Assembly (NCBI GenBank): GCA_001687465.1 | Contig: LVLI01000140.1 | Coordinates: 186,001-250,000 of the forward strand | Source of the DNA: Halocafeteria seosinensis | Taxonomy: Eukaryota > Sar > Bigyra > Bicosoecida | Direction: 5' to 3' | DNA length: 64,000 nucleotides | In this document: in pieces, positions 27,701 to 38,065 of the stretch | Numbering within the stretch: position 1 is the first letter of the stretch | Layout of the letters: each line of letters opens with the position of its first letter | The notes under the pieces: generated by a model | The model's database searches: none | What the model was told of the DNA's origin: nothing | Seen by the model: only the letters and a program-made list of their open reading frames with translations | Made by a program: the position numbers and the translations under genes

Positions 27701-28376
27701 ATGGTACGGTTGAAGTATAGATACCTGGTGGCCCACATCTATTGCGGAAGTGGCAAGTCCATGTCCCCGGATGAGATTGGACCAATTGATGTATATGCGC
27801 GTTTGAAGGACCAAATAAAGGAGAAATTCGGAGAATATGGACTTGCGCTAGCAGAGTCTTCGTTGCACGGTAGGTGGGAAGTCGAGACAACATAACCAGA
27901 AAGGTTTTGTAATGACGGATTCCATGCTATACAGTCGTGCATGTGTGCCCTATAACTCAAATCTGCGTGATTCGATGTTCAAGGGACACTGTTGAAAATG
28001 TGTGGGCTTCCATGGCATTTATTACGGCTATCAAATCAGTCCCTGTAACATTTCGAGTGCTCAAAGTATTGGGTAGGTAAAGCCGTCGGGAAACTATGCT
28101 CTCTCTTGCTGTCACGCTTCTCCTTGTACAGGTTCACTGCGAACATTATCAGAAGAAGGCCCAAAAATCTTTGAGCAATATGCAGCAAAGCTTCAGGAGC
28201 GTGCTCACGCCAGAGCCAAACCCTCTCTAGAGCGTCTGTCTTATGACAAGCACAGCCAAGAACGCCTCGACGCCGCGGCGGCCACACTTAGAACTGCGCA
28301 CAACACTGTACACCCAGATGATTTGAAAGGTATTATAGAACTTGCTCGTCAGTCCTTCTTACAAGCTGTTGCTTAA
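27701..28376 (+). CDS. POP5: POP5 subunit of RNase P / RNase MRP
   Basis: POP5 is a core protein of the ribonucleoproteins that mature tRNA 5' ends (RNase P) and pre-rRNA (RNase MRP). Three exons: about 27701-27869, 27935-28072 and 28132-28376, with both introns phase 1. The family start MVRLKYRYLVAHI is present. The second exon carries the conserved core (ICVIRCSRDTVENVWASMAFI, VPVTFRVLKVLGS). Exon 3 adds an alanine- and arginine-rich helical tail that makes the protein about 183 residues, slightly longer than human POP5 (163). The shadow frame on the opposite strand of exon 3 has no support. Confidence 0.9.
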
Positions 28377-28733
28377 AGTAAGACCCAGCTATTTGGGTTT
28401 AATGTACAACCTATGGGAATGGTACCACGTTGCTTGACACTTCCCGTCATTGCTATCACACAAAAAGCGTAACTTGCAGTGTTCAGCGCTCTATTTCGTC
28501 TGTTGTGCGCTCGGAAGCATTCCGGCAATAAATTTCATCTAGAGTTGCAACTTGCAAGTTATCTGTTGCGACGTCGTCACAGCGCGGAAAGCATCATCAC
28601 ATTTTCCCCAAGTTCGCTGTATAGGGTTCTACCGCCCTTATTAGATATTTCTACAGCTGGGTTAGTTTGCCATCTATTAGATACATTGTTTTGAAGTTGA
28701 TCCTCGGGTGGCTTTTCTCATAAAAGACTGACA
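28377..28733. other. intergenic, about 360 bp
   Basis: Between POP5 and RMND5, both on the plus strand. Likely terminator and promoter sequence. Nothing further seen. Confidence 0.45.
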
Positions 28734-30491
28734 ATGGAGAGCTTCCAGAAAAACCTGCAGACGACAGCTAAGAAGCAGTCCATCAACCGGAACCATACAC
28801 AACAGCGCTTGCACGGCCTATTAGAGGAGCTCAAGACCAAGCGGCAACAAGTATCCCAAGGTAAAGTCATACTCCTTTGCGCCGGTCCTGGTTTAAAGGG
28901 TTTGGAACCCCTCTATGGACGAGAAAAAGGGAATAGTGCACGCTTCAATGCGTCCATTTGCTGGCATGTTCAACTTGGGAGAGGAAGATGCCGGATATCT
29001 GTATGCGCTTGGCTACCTTTAAACGTTTCTTCATGATTTCATGCAGGAACTTTATCCCTGGACCAATGCCGAGAGGAGGTCAAACAGCATGTACAGGAGA
29101 AGGAACTACTCGAAAAAACTAAATCGGACCATCGAGCTTATCATACCTCCATTTCCAAACTAGGCAAGGAAATCGAAAAGGTAAGGAACAGTTAGGTTCA
29201 AAGTAGATAAGATGTTTTTCATCACTTGACTGTGAACGCTGCTGCAGAACTTTGAGACAAACATTGATGAGTTGTGCCCCTCGTTTGACTCTCTTGGCGA
29301 TTCGGCACTGGAAGAACTCAATGGTGCAATTTCTGATCATCTAATTCGCAGGGGCAAATTCTCCTCGGCTCTGTCTGTACAAAGCGCTACCGATACGGAG
29401 CTAAGTCAACAGCTGTTGTCCTCTTTTAGGGACATCTATCAAACTGCCTCTAGCATACGACAGGGTTACTTAGATGAGGCATTAGAATGGGCTAGAGAGC
29501 ATTCATCCCTCTTGGAAGAACTTGGAAGTTCCCTAGAATTCCGCCTTCATGCGCTACGTTTTGTGGCGATTCTTTGTGGTACAGAAAGTGGAAGACGGGA
29601 AGAACAAAATGGAGACGTGGAAATGTCTGCTGGTGGAAGCTCGTCGACGCGGCAAGGCTCCAGTCATGGTCAGCATAATGGAGACGGTATCAACCCCGAC
29701 TACATCCCAAACTCGAAGAGAGTACCGCTAGCACTGGCGTATGCACGCCAGACATTCCCTCACTTTGACTATAACCATGCAGAGGATATCGGAAAGCTGA
29801 TGGCTATGGCTTTGTATGCTAAAGATATTAAGCACAGCCCCTACGCCGAATTTGCTGACTGGAAGAAAATTACGAAGCATGTTAGTGATATATACGTCAG
29901 AGATAGATGCCGTGTGCTAGGTTTTGCATATGAGTCTCCTCTGGAAACTGTAGTAAATGCTGGGACGATTGCAAAACCCGTCATAGGCACTCTGGCTAAG
30001 AAGTTGCAAGTGACGGGGATGAATCTCAATGAGTACGCTAGTGAATTACCTGTCGAAGTTCCTCTCCCTCACAAGTAAGTTGTTTAGGTGCTGATTTGTT
30101 CAACAACTCGTTTGGTAATTGGAATCCTCCATGAATATGCAGATATCGGTTTCACTCTGTATTTTGTTGCCCTATACAAAGAGGGCAAGTGGATTATAAG
30201 AATCCTCCTGTGTTGCTCAGTTGTGGCCATGTGATAAGCGCTGAAGCCCTTGACGGAATCGTTAGCAACAGGTCCTCTTTCAAATGCCCGATTTGCCCCG
30301 AAACTATGACTGCTGAGGAAGTTCGGTCTTTGCGAATCGATCCTCAATGGAACGAAAATCCCAACGAAAATGAAAACCGTGCCTCCCGGTATCGGTTCGG
30401 AAGCTCTCGCAACAACAATAGCAACAATGGTAGCACAAGCGGGAGAGGTGGAAATGGAGGCAGTAGCCGGCGCTTCGGTCGCCGACGGTGA
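28734..30491 (+). CDS. RMND5: RMND5/Gid2-type RING subunit of the GID/CTLH E3 ubiquitin ligase
   Basis: In yeast the GID complex targets gluconeogenic enzymes for degradation; RMND5 (Gid2) is one of its two RING subunits. Four exons: about 28734-28860, 29047-29180, 29248-30074 and 30143-30491. The N-terminus is a helical coiled-coil region. The middle has a LisH/CTLH-like segment (AISDHLIRRGKFSSAL, then AREHSSLLEELGSSLEFRLH and the CRA-type LALAYARQTFP). The last exon carries the RING-like domain (FHSVFCCPIQ, PPVLLSCGHVISAEAL, FKCPICPE). The LSCGHVIS form is typical of RMND5, not of its partner MAEA. A Gly/Asn/Ser/Arg-rich tail of about 50 residues follows. Its presence in the same window as PFK-2/FBPase-2 is probably coincidental. 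Confidence 0.9.
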
Positions 30492-30685
30492 TCTCTTCAT
30501 AATAGAAAGCTATCAAAAAACGCAATAGGACAAGTTACCACTGGTACTTCCATTGCACTAGTTATTCCCCCTGCTGTTCTTGCATTTTGCGGCGTTCGCA
30601 CTTGAACTCACAGTCACCTCGACTTGCCACATACCTAGACATACGGCCTGGAAGAACTCTATTCGGCAAGATACTAACCCTATAG

Positions 30686-31063
30686 TTACGGAAAGTCGGT
30701 GGAGGCCACGTAGATCAAGGTGGGCAGCCACTCTGGCATCTGTAAACTGTCTTCACAACTCCGAGTCAATTTTGATTTTGGGGACAGGTCACGCCCGCCG
30801 AGTTTGCGCAGTGACTGTCCTGTACAGGCGTCTTTCGCTTGCGTGAGGAATGCATTCTGTCCGTGGAACAAACAGGCGCGCGACATTGTTCTTAAAGTAG
30901 CCCACTGGGCCTCGTAGCGCAGTTCCCTGGTCCACCCAGGGGAGTCGGTGACTTCGGTTACAGCTGCCTGCAATGGTTTTTCGAAGGTCCGTTGAGCTGT
31001 CTTTCCACCGGCGTCTACAGTACTTTTCCATGTTTGTGTGGTGTTGATGTCGCCTACAAACAT
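30686..31063 (-). CDS. hypothetical protein, 125 residues
   Basis: The single-exon frame starts with ATG at 31063 (MFVGDINTTQTWK) and fills the space between two plus-strand genes. It has an even, protein-like composition with several Trp and Cys residues and a helical centre (RYEAQWATLRTMSRACLFHGQ). No signal peptide or membrane helix. I do not recognise the family. It is divergent from the membrane-protein gene with about 145 bp between starts, which suggests a shared promoter. Confidence 0.5.
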   Translation of the reverse strand: MFVGDINTTQTWKSTVDAGGKTAQRTFEKPLQAAVTEVTDSPGWTRELRYEAQWATLRTMSRACLFHGQNAFLTQAKDACTGQSLRKLGGRDLSPKSKLTRSCEDSLQMPEWLPTLIYVASTDFP

Positions 31064-31207
31064 TTACGCAATGGTTGCTAAAACTCGGGGAGGGCGTCTA
31101 GTGTGACGGAAAACATCCGAACAAGGCTACAACGCTTCAAATAGAGAGTGTGGTTGCGGCGCTCGCTGGTTGTTCTATCCAATATAATCAACCAAAATTG
31201 TGCAATC

Positions 31208-32065
31208 ATGTCCCTGTCCGCCGTAGGAGACTGGTTCCACAGGTTCCGAATTCCTTTGATCCTGCTAGTGATGCCGTATTTCTTCATGCTCGTGTCAGCT
31301 CTGGTCGACAGATGCCTCAGGGATTGGTACAAGAAGCACGACAAGATCCGGGAAGAACTGAGGGCCGAGAAGCTGAGGGAAGCTATGGAGCATTCCAAGA
31401 AAAACAAGTTCGTCCCTACTGGATATCCTCTGAAGAACTGCTCCTGCCAGAATATTGAGCCTCATTTTTTCTTCATCTGGTTCTCGATGATCTCCCTGGC
31501 CGCTGCCGTCATTGGATTCTGGATAGAATTGGAAAACGACAACCTGCCCGTAATTGGGCGGCGCATTTTCATCATAATGGCTGTAGCTCTTTGCTTCCAC
31601 TCAGTACTTATGTTCGTGGTGTTGGTGGGAAAGATTGCTGGACTAAGGATGGGAAATCATATCGAGTGCTTGGCCAATAACCCGAGGAATGCAATCGATG
31701 AGGAGGGCAAACGCTTTGTTGTCTTCTCGGTAGGGTTGGAAGGCTGTAGAAAGGTAAGTTATCATGTGCTTTCTGTTGGAGTATGCCGTTTGTTGGATCA
31801 TTGTCATTCTATTGAGAGCAGATACTGTACTCCACGGTGGGTCTATTTTTCGAACTCATTGAGAAAGCGCTGGACCGTATATCCAATATATTCGATCTCA
31901 AAATATTCTGGATACCAAGTGCATTCTTGCGTTTGGCACAAGAGAAGGACATAATCAAGAATATGCGAATTGTACGTCTACTGTTTCTAGTCGTGTGTGG
32001 AAACTGAATTTCGTATCTGTCTCCTCTCGCATTGTTGTCGGCAGGACTATAGGACGGTAACGTAG
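31208..32065 (+). CDS. unknown three-helix membrane protein
   Basis: Exons are about 31208-31753, 31822-31971 and 32045-32065, with both introns phase 0 and GT-AG. The product is about 238 residues. It has three clear hydrophobic segments: near residue 15 (IPLILLVMPYFFMLVSALV), near 90 (FFFIWFSMISLAAAVIGFW) and near 120 (FIIMAVALCFHSVLMFVVLV). A charged helix between the first two (KIREELRAEKLREAMEHSKK) is followed by a CSC motif. The C-terminal part is amphipathic and ends KDIIKNMRIDYRTVT. No signal peptide beyond the first helix. No family recognised. The last exon adds only six codons, so the 3' end is the least certain part. Confidence 0.6.
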
Positions 32066-32198
32066 GTGATGAAATGATGATGAATGTATGCGACATGGGA
32101 ACAGTTTCAAGTTTTCTTGGCAGATACGATCTGGATTTCGGCGACGCCTACTTAAGATTTTGTTATGAAAAATTGCTTAATACGTTGACGTTTACAAT

Positions 32199-33007
32199 AT
32201 GGAGCAAATTGTGCGTATACCAGGCTACCTCCCTCTAATCCCCTTCTGCTCAACCACATCTATGAACTTTCCGTCATACAGCAACGAGAAACATTACAGA
32301 AAGTGGCTTGACAAGCACATTCGTTTCGTTGGAGAACCTCCAGGTAAATCGTCCCTCCCAATATGCTGTTAACGTTCACAATATAGCAGAATGTGTGGTT
32401 CTCAGAGATCGGAAATAATAATTTTGAGTACCATCAGGCTCGCCCTAGCCTCGGGGCATATGCTAAGGCTTGTCCTCTATTTGCTACCCTGATCTGTGCT
32501 GCATGTGGTCAGTACATACTGTTTAAAGACAAAGTTGAAAAAATGCGCCTCGGAGGTGTCAAGATGGTTCTGAAGAGCACATTCACCATGGCAGCTTGGT
32601 AAGTATCCAAACCAGAGAGAAATATGAAACCATTGAGACTGGTTTTAGACGAATTCTAAGTGTACAGGACCAAGCTTTTTTTGAAGACGTGTTGCGCACT
32701 CCGCCGGGAGGCTTTCCATAACGAGCTAGACGATAACATCGTTTTTGCCGGGGCAGTGAATACGAAGAGACTGCAAGAATTCACTGAATGCGCATTCCGA
32801 GCGGCCGTCACAGAAGCGCCACCGTCTAAGACCAGTGACGGGGATGTAGAAATGCAACAGTCCATGACAAATCCTATCAACCCGCCTACTCAAAAGGTTA
32901 CACCACAACAAGCCCAAGCCTCTGGTACTGGTGAGCAGGAGCAAATGGCAGCCCCAGTGCAAACTGCCTATTCCGCGAAAGCCACTAGCGCCGGTGAATC
33001 AAAGTGA
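32199..33007 (+). CDS. unknown small protein with disordered acidic/Gln tail; exon 1 junction unresolved
   Basis: A first exon from the ATG at 32199 (MEQIVRIPGYLPLIPF) to about 32343 reads well up to a GTAAAT donor. A second exon (about 32390-32598: VWFSEIGNNNFEYHQARPS, FATLICAACGQYILFKDKV) joins cleanly to a third ending at 33007. The first join is off by one base with the best splice sites I can find, so either another exon or a sequence error is involved. The protein has a moderately hydrophobic centre and a Gln/Pro/Thr/Ser tail ending QTAYSAKATSAGESK. That tail is copied downstream at about 33485-33707. It could be a further part of the preceding membrane-protein gene, but I saw no join. 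Confidence 0.5.
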
Positions 33008-33479
33008 AACTGAGTTTCGCATTCCTTCTTCGCCCAAGTGTTTTGGCACAAAGGCAATGGGGTGCTGAAAACACTGAGACTGTCCGGTTTTTGCTTTCAT
33101 AGGGAATGGTTTGATATTTTTTTTTTAATCTTCTGAACCTGTTAGTAGCTTTAGGTCCTAATGTCGGAACATGCGACGACACAACAGTAGCCCATACGAA
33201 GAGAAATACACAAGCACTGAACGATTTCCATATACGGGAAGTCACTGAGTGGTAACGTAGGAATTGAGGTACAGTGATGTGTGGTACCTTGAATTCCCTT
33301 CTCATGGTGAGATCCCAAACGGCGTTGAACAAGAGGAAGTTCCGAGGGAAGTGTTCTTCGGAGCTCGATACAGGTGGAATGCCACTCAGAGCCAGGCGTT
33401 GTATATCCGGGGTGTTTACAGGGGTTGAAAATACTGACATAGCCTTTGTATCCGTTTCACGCTTTTCTTGCAATGCGCA

Positions 33480-33707
33480 GAGACAAATTGCCAGCCCAGT
33501 GCAAACTGTCTATCCCGCGAGTACCAATAGTGCCGTAACTGAACCTTCTACTTTTAAAGCTACCGGCAGCGATGTCGAAATGCAAACTATCACAAATCCT
33601 ATGAACTCCGGGGCTGCAATTGTTCCTCAAGAGGCAACGAGCAAGAACAAATGACCACGTCGGTACAAACCGCCTATTCTGCAAAACCAATGGTCAAAGG
33701 AAACTGA
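33480..33707 (+). pseudogene. decayed partial tandem copy of the tail of the 32199-33007 gene
   Basis: This stretch repeats the end of the upstream gene at the protein level. SDVEMQTITNPMNS matches GDVEMQQSMTNPINP, EQEQMTTSVQTAYSAKP matches EQEQMAAPVQTAYSAKA, and an extra copy of the second motif (SPVQTVYPASTNSA) sits in front. The copies are frame-shifted relative to each other: one frame stops at 33654 and the other continues to a TGA at about 33707. The upstream folded portion of the gene is not repeated. I read this as a partial, decaying tandem duplication, though a short functional exon cannot be excluded. Confidence 0.55.
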
Positions 33708-33733
33708 GCACTAGCACGATTAGGCGTCTGATA

Positions 33734-36684
33734 TCATTCCCTTTTTAGCAGCTCTCGAACGCAATTAGTCGCATAACAGCTTGGTGGCAAATTAAAACTC
33801 AATTGTATTCCCGCATTTTCCGTTTCATCGGCCCCTGTAGGCGGTACAATGCTTCCCGTCAATTGCCTAGGTATGGCCATGATGTGCCTGTAAGAGCCTT
33901 TTATTGAGTACAACCATTCTGGATCGAAGCGTACAGAACTTGGTGTTGGCAGGGAGCTCCCACATCGTGCAGCTATCTCTCTACTCCGCCCACCTACTTG
34001 TTTCCACCTACGTGTGGACGCATCATCTGCCTTTTGTTGCATCTCCGTATTTTCTTCAGCACAGACAGGCCATAAATATCTTACGGTGTCATCGCTAGCC
34101 AGGTGTTTGAAGTAGGCTTCTCCTATGGCATTCAGAGGATACATAACTCCTCGGCCGGGAACTGGCAATACGACGTGTTCCATTCCGAACGACCTTCGCT
34201 CAAGATCTTCCCGTGTCAATGTATGTACATCCAACTTGTCCGCACTAACTGAGATTCGTGACCATATATGGACAGGTGAAGAGTCTCGAGAAGTGTCAAG
34301 CAAAACAAGGTCTCCCACAACAGGTTGAGAGCCGAACAACCTTAGTCGAATAGTAGCCATGCGGTTCCAAACTAGGCTCTGATATGAATGCAGCCAAATA
34401 GTCTTAGTTCCATATGGGACATTGTCGATTGCACAGAATGAAGCCATTTCAGAGTCCTGAGAATCGTCATAAAGACTTTTCGTATGTTTACGCAAGTGAT
34501 TGAGGATCATGTGTTGCATGGTGCAACGAAGAGGGAACATTTTCGATACCTCCTCCGGATCAGCTCTCCTATACCATGCCATTCGAGCCTTCCTTTCTTC
34601 TCCGAATGACCCAACACGCGGAAGCATAACCCGATGAACAGCTTCAATAAAGCTACCTCGATAAAGGGAAGCCCCGATATCGGAGGAGGAATATCCATCC
34701 TGTGTGAATCCGTTTCCGACACGCTGAGTGCCGTAGTAATTGATGAACCCAAAGGTCCTGAGCGCATCTAGGGAATGCTGTAATTTTTGGTTAGTTAATG
34801 TGTTTAACTTGCCACAGCTAACATCCCGAGGCGAATGCTCCAGGGGCGGATTCTCCACTAGCTGCACTAGAGTATGGTATCGTTCTCGCTTGAAGCACGT
34901 CTCCGGTGCACCTGCTTTCAATTCAATATCCACACCGTCAACGTAGCAGTTCTGCTGGTCGTCTATCGAAACTTCCGATACATCTTGGGTATCATCTAGT
35001 CTTGAGAACAGTGTTGGTCGTATAACGATGTCAAAATGGTTACCCCCCAACTCACCAACCTGCAACGGGAAGAGTCCATAAGAGAACCCACCAACATCCA
35101 CGCTGGCGAGGCATCGCGCCTCGGTGGAGAAGCCATCAGTAACGGTTCTCGCTTTGTAGATCCGTTGAAGTAGGGACTTCGGCGGAACTCCTTGAATGCA
35201 AGCCCTTTGTATCGTAATTGCAGCTTTGTCCTTAATTCCTGCTGTAATCACCTGGTGAGATGAAGCTGAAAGGCTGCTTCCCAGGGCGCGCGTTACCTGG
35301 ATTATCTTGAGCGGTAAGAGACATTATTGAGAACTCCATCAACCAAACTAGACTTACCATCACATGCTCCTCGTTGTATTTTCGGAGGAGAAAGTGCGTC
35401 CAAATGTGTTTACCGAGCTTATTCGTATGTATGTCAGTATCTGCTGACTCGGCATCTTCTCTGAGTCGCTTTAGGTTTCTGGCTTTCTTGTAAAATATAC
35501 AGATTTTATGACCTTCAAACTCTTCCTGATGTGTTTGATGTTTCAAGGCTTTGTCGGTATTGACAGAGTGAGCGTGTTTTGCCTCCAGATATTTAAATTT
35601 GGAATGCAACAAACCAAAAAATCGTTTTCTTACACTCCGGTCTTGAGGAAGTCGAAGTACCACACCGTGCGTGGCGAAGGGGTGTCGAGGAGTCCGTACC
35701 ATGTACAAGAGCAGCAGGAAATAGTCAACGGAAGGAACAAATTCCTGAAGCGTTTCTACTTGAGCATCGTAGTTTACCCCTAGGCATTTATTCGAACGTT
35801 GTGCGGAACCGCTGTTGCAGTAGATGTCAATGGTGTTGACTTCGTCCACTCGAAGCAGATCACTGTTTAGGAAGGGATAAAGCCCAAGCGAGCGCCGCAA
35901 TTGTCCTCGTAGGTGCTTGCTAGATTCCATCTCTTCCGGAAGCCGAATAACCAATTCCATATCTGAAGTAGTGCGGATATCTTCGGTCAGGGTTGTTCTA
36001 TCCAAGCCTCCCTTGGGGAAGAGAAACGAGTGGGAGGGTAAGTTCGCCTTATTGAGGCTGGCAATGAATTCATCCTTGTAGAATTGGGGTACCACTATGC
36101 CCTTCCATTCTGCTATACGAATTGCAAACTGATGGAGTTGGATCAGTCCATTGGCACCCAGGTTTTGTTGCAACACCTCCAAACAGTCATCCATATCTCC
36201 ATTCCACTGGTGTTTTGTTGCCTCATTCTCAAGGGCCCTTGCCGTTTCGGCCGCTTGCGTATACTCGTACGGCAGATCTGGGATATCCTTGGTCATTTCC
36301 GACTCTTCACAGATGGTGCCATCGGGTCTAATTTCCTTGACGATGAAATCTTCAGGTCTGCAACCCGGAAGGAATCTATAAGTGCACACAAACACGCTAA
36401 AAATAACGGCTTTAATTTAGAGTATGTTCCCCAAAAATATTTAACTTATGAAATTGCTCGCTGAAGAGTTCCCAGAGCTCTCGCAGGACTTACCTATTTT
36501 TGAGATACCCTTCGAAACCGGGGAGTGTATTCGCGTACAAGTTGATACCGTTCCCGGAAAGCAAATGGGGCTTTGCGGAGCGTGTGATGCCCAACATAGA
36601 GCTTCTAGAGTCCGAGGAGCCCTCCGTCATGGTTGTGAATGTCCGAGACCAAAGGGGGGGAGGTCTTCTAGCACCGCGAATCAT
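33734..36684 (-). CDS. PUS7: TruD/PUS7-family tRNA pseudouridine synthase
   Basis: PUS7 isomerises specific uridines in tRNA, snRNA and mRNA. Three exons: about 36684-36494, 36375-35358 and 35251-33734. Exon 1 supplies the family's N-terminal block (MLGITRSAKPHLL, NTLPGFEGYLKNR), which continues into RFLPGCRPEDFIVKEI in exon 2. The catalytic Asp lies in ITAGIKDKAAITIQRA at the start of exon 3, followed by the TruD insertion region and the FGFINYYGTQRVG signature. The residues before exon 1's conserved block (MIRGARRPPPLWSRTF) are basic and hydroxylated, as in an organelle-targeting peptide. If the alternative in-frame ATG farther in is used, the protein starts MTEGSSDSRSS. Length is about 900 residues, longer than human PUS7 (661), owing to charged insertions. 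Confidence 0.93.
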
Positions 36685-37060
36685 GTAGCACTCACCCTCC
36701 AGCTGTATCCAGGGACTTACATATTCAATCCGAACCGATACTGAGCGTAAAATAAGGAGTCGTCGTATGGAAAATGCCTATCGGGGACCCGGGGCGACCC
36801 GAAGCTGAGCTTCACAACAGAACAATTCTTCATCCCAGGGTAGGCTGAGGTGCTCGGGCTGAGACTCTGAGTACGGCCTGCGTTTTGTACATTTATTGGT
36901 CGGAATGGTCCTACTGTATCTGAAATATTCTGCGCCGTTGGTTTCGACGCCCATCGCGATTGGTGACTTGAGGAAATATACTGTACATTCCGAATTTCCT
37001 GCCCTCTGTGACTGCGCTTTTTCTACACTTTTGTGTACTCTTTCCCCGAGAGCACCAAGA
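36685..37060. other. divergent intergenic region, about 375 bp
   Basis: Upstream region of PUS7 (-) and the luminal membrane protein (+). An upstream in-frame extension of the plus-strand gene to 36896 exists but begins without ATG and reads poorly. Confidence 0.4.
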
Positions 37061-37534
37061 ATGCCGGTACTCGATCAGGAGATAAATAAAAAAGCGCTGA
37101 ATGGCGTGGTAATTGCGCTTTTGTGTGTTCCATTATTTGAAATGTGTTTCCACATGAGCTACAGCTACCCCCTTCGAAACAATTACCCTGACAAAATCGA
37201 TCTTCAGGTGGCGCACATGTTTAAGAGGTTTACAAAGGATTGTCCAGCACCAGAGGAGTACAAGAACGTAACAATTCGGCTCCATGAGTCTTACAACACC
37301 AGATTTGTTAACTTGACGTACACAGGGGAAGCAATCAACGTCCACTGTTACAACCGAGGTGAAATAAGCTGCCAAAACAACACGGGTGTGAACATTCTAT
37401 GGTTGATGGACAAGGTCAAACTTCCGTTGAGCCATGAACCAGTAAAGTACTATTATGACATTATTTTAATGCCTAGAAGAGACTGTTATTATGAAGCTGT
37501 CCGAGCAATGCCAACGAATGAGAATTCGCCATGA
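37061..37534 (+). CDS. predicted single-pass (type II-like) luminal or secreted protein, 157 residues
   Basis: I start at the ATG reading MPVLDQEINKKALNG because it directly precedes a hydrophobic segment (GVVIALLCVPLFEMCF) suited to a signal anchor. The remainder is hydrophilic, with N-glycosylation sequons (NVT, NLT, NNT) and four Cys (DCPAP, HCYNR, ISCQN, RDCYYE) that could form disulphides, consistent with an ER-luminal or extracellular domain. Single exon. No family recognised. It sits alone between PUS7 and the BRCT gene. Confidence 0.55.
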   Translation: MPVLDQEINKKALNGVVIALLCVPLFEMCFHMSYSYPLRNNYPDKIDLQVAHMFKRFTKDCPAPEEYKNVTIRLHESYNTRFVNLTYTGEAINVHCYNRGEISCQNNTGVNILWLMDKVKLPLSHEPVKYYYDIILMPRRDCYYEAVRAMPTNENSP

Positions 37535-38065
37535 TGTAGAAGTGGCACAACCCTACTGAGTGTCTCGACGTAGGGTGCCTGACAGTGTGGTGGCTTTCAA
37601 ATAGTACACTTAGTGCTACACTGCTATTCTTTGTATTACCACTACAGTATCTTCCCTAACAGAATCCTCTACGGTAAACGGCACAGACAGGAGTAAAACC
37701 TCGACGGAAAGAAGTAGAAGAATCCGTCCTACAAGTGTGTACCTGCTCGTCACGTTTGTTTGCCATGCAAGCCTAAATTGGAGGCTCGTCACTTTTGTTT
37801 GCCATACCAGGCTGAATCGCCGATTCAGAATCGGATCGAAAACTTCACCGAGCTTCACAAGGCATAATTCAAATCAACCCCACGCTTAGAAAGCAGCCAG
37901 GAGGAGTAATAATGAACTAGTTCACCGGCTTGTATGCAAGTGACGTACTGACCAATTAAGTACACCCGAGGCATACTACACTGAAACCTCTTAAATAGCA
38001 CAGAGAGTAGGTAGGTCTGCTGAAAAGAGGAGTTCCATTTGAATTGTACAACTCAAACAAGCGCA
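37535..38065. other. intergenic, about 530 bp, contains a direct repeat
   Basis: No gene seen. An imperfect direct repeat is listed separately. This should include the promoter of the BRCT gene. Confidence 0.45.
37743..37825. repeat. imperfect tandem direct repeat, two units of about 40 bp
   Basis: Two adjacent units share GCTCGTCAC, TTTGTTTGCCAT and an AAGCCT/CAGGCT-type end, separated by a few changes. They lie in the space upstream of the three-BRCT gene. Confidence 0.75.
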
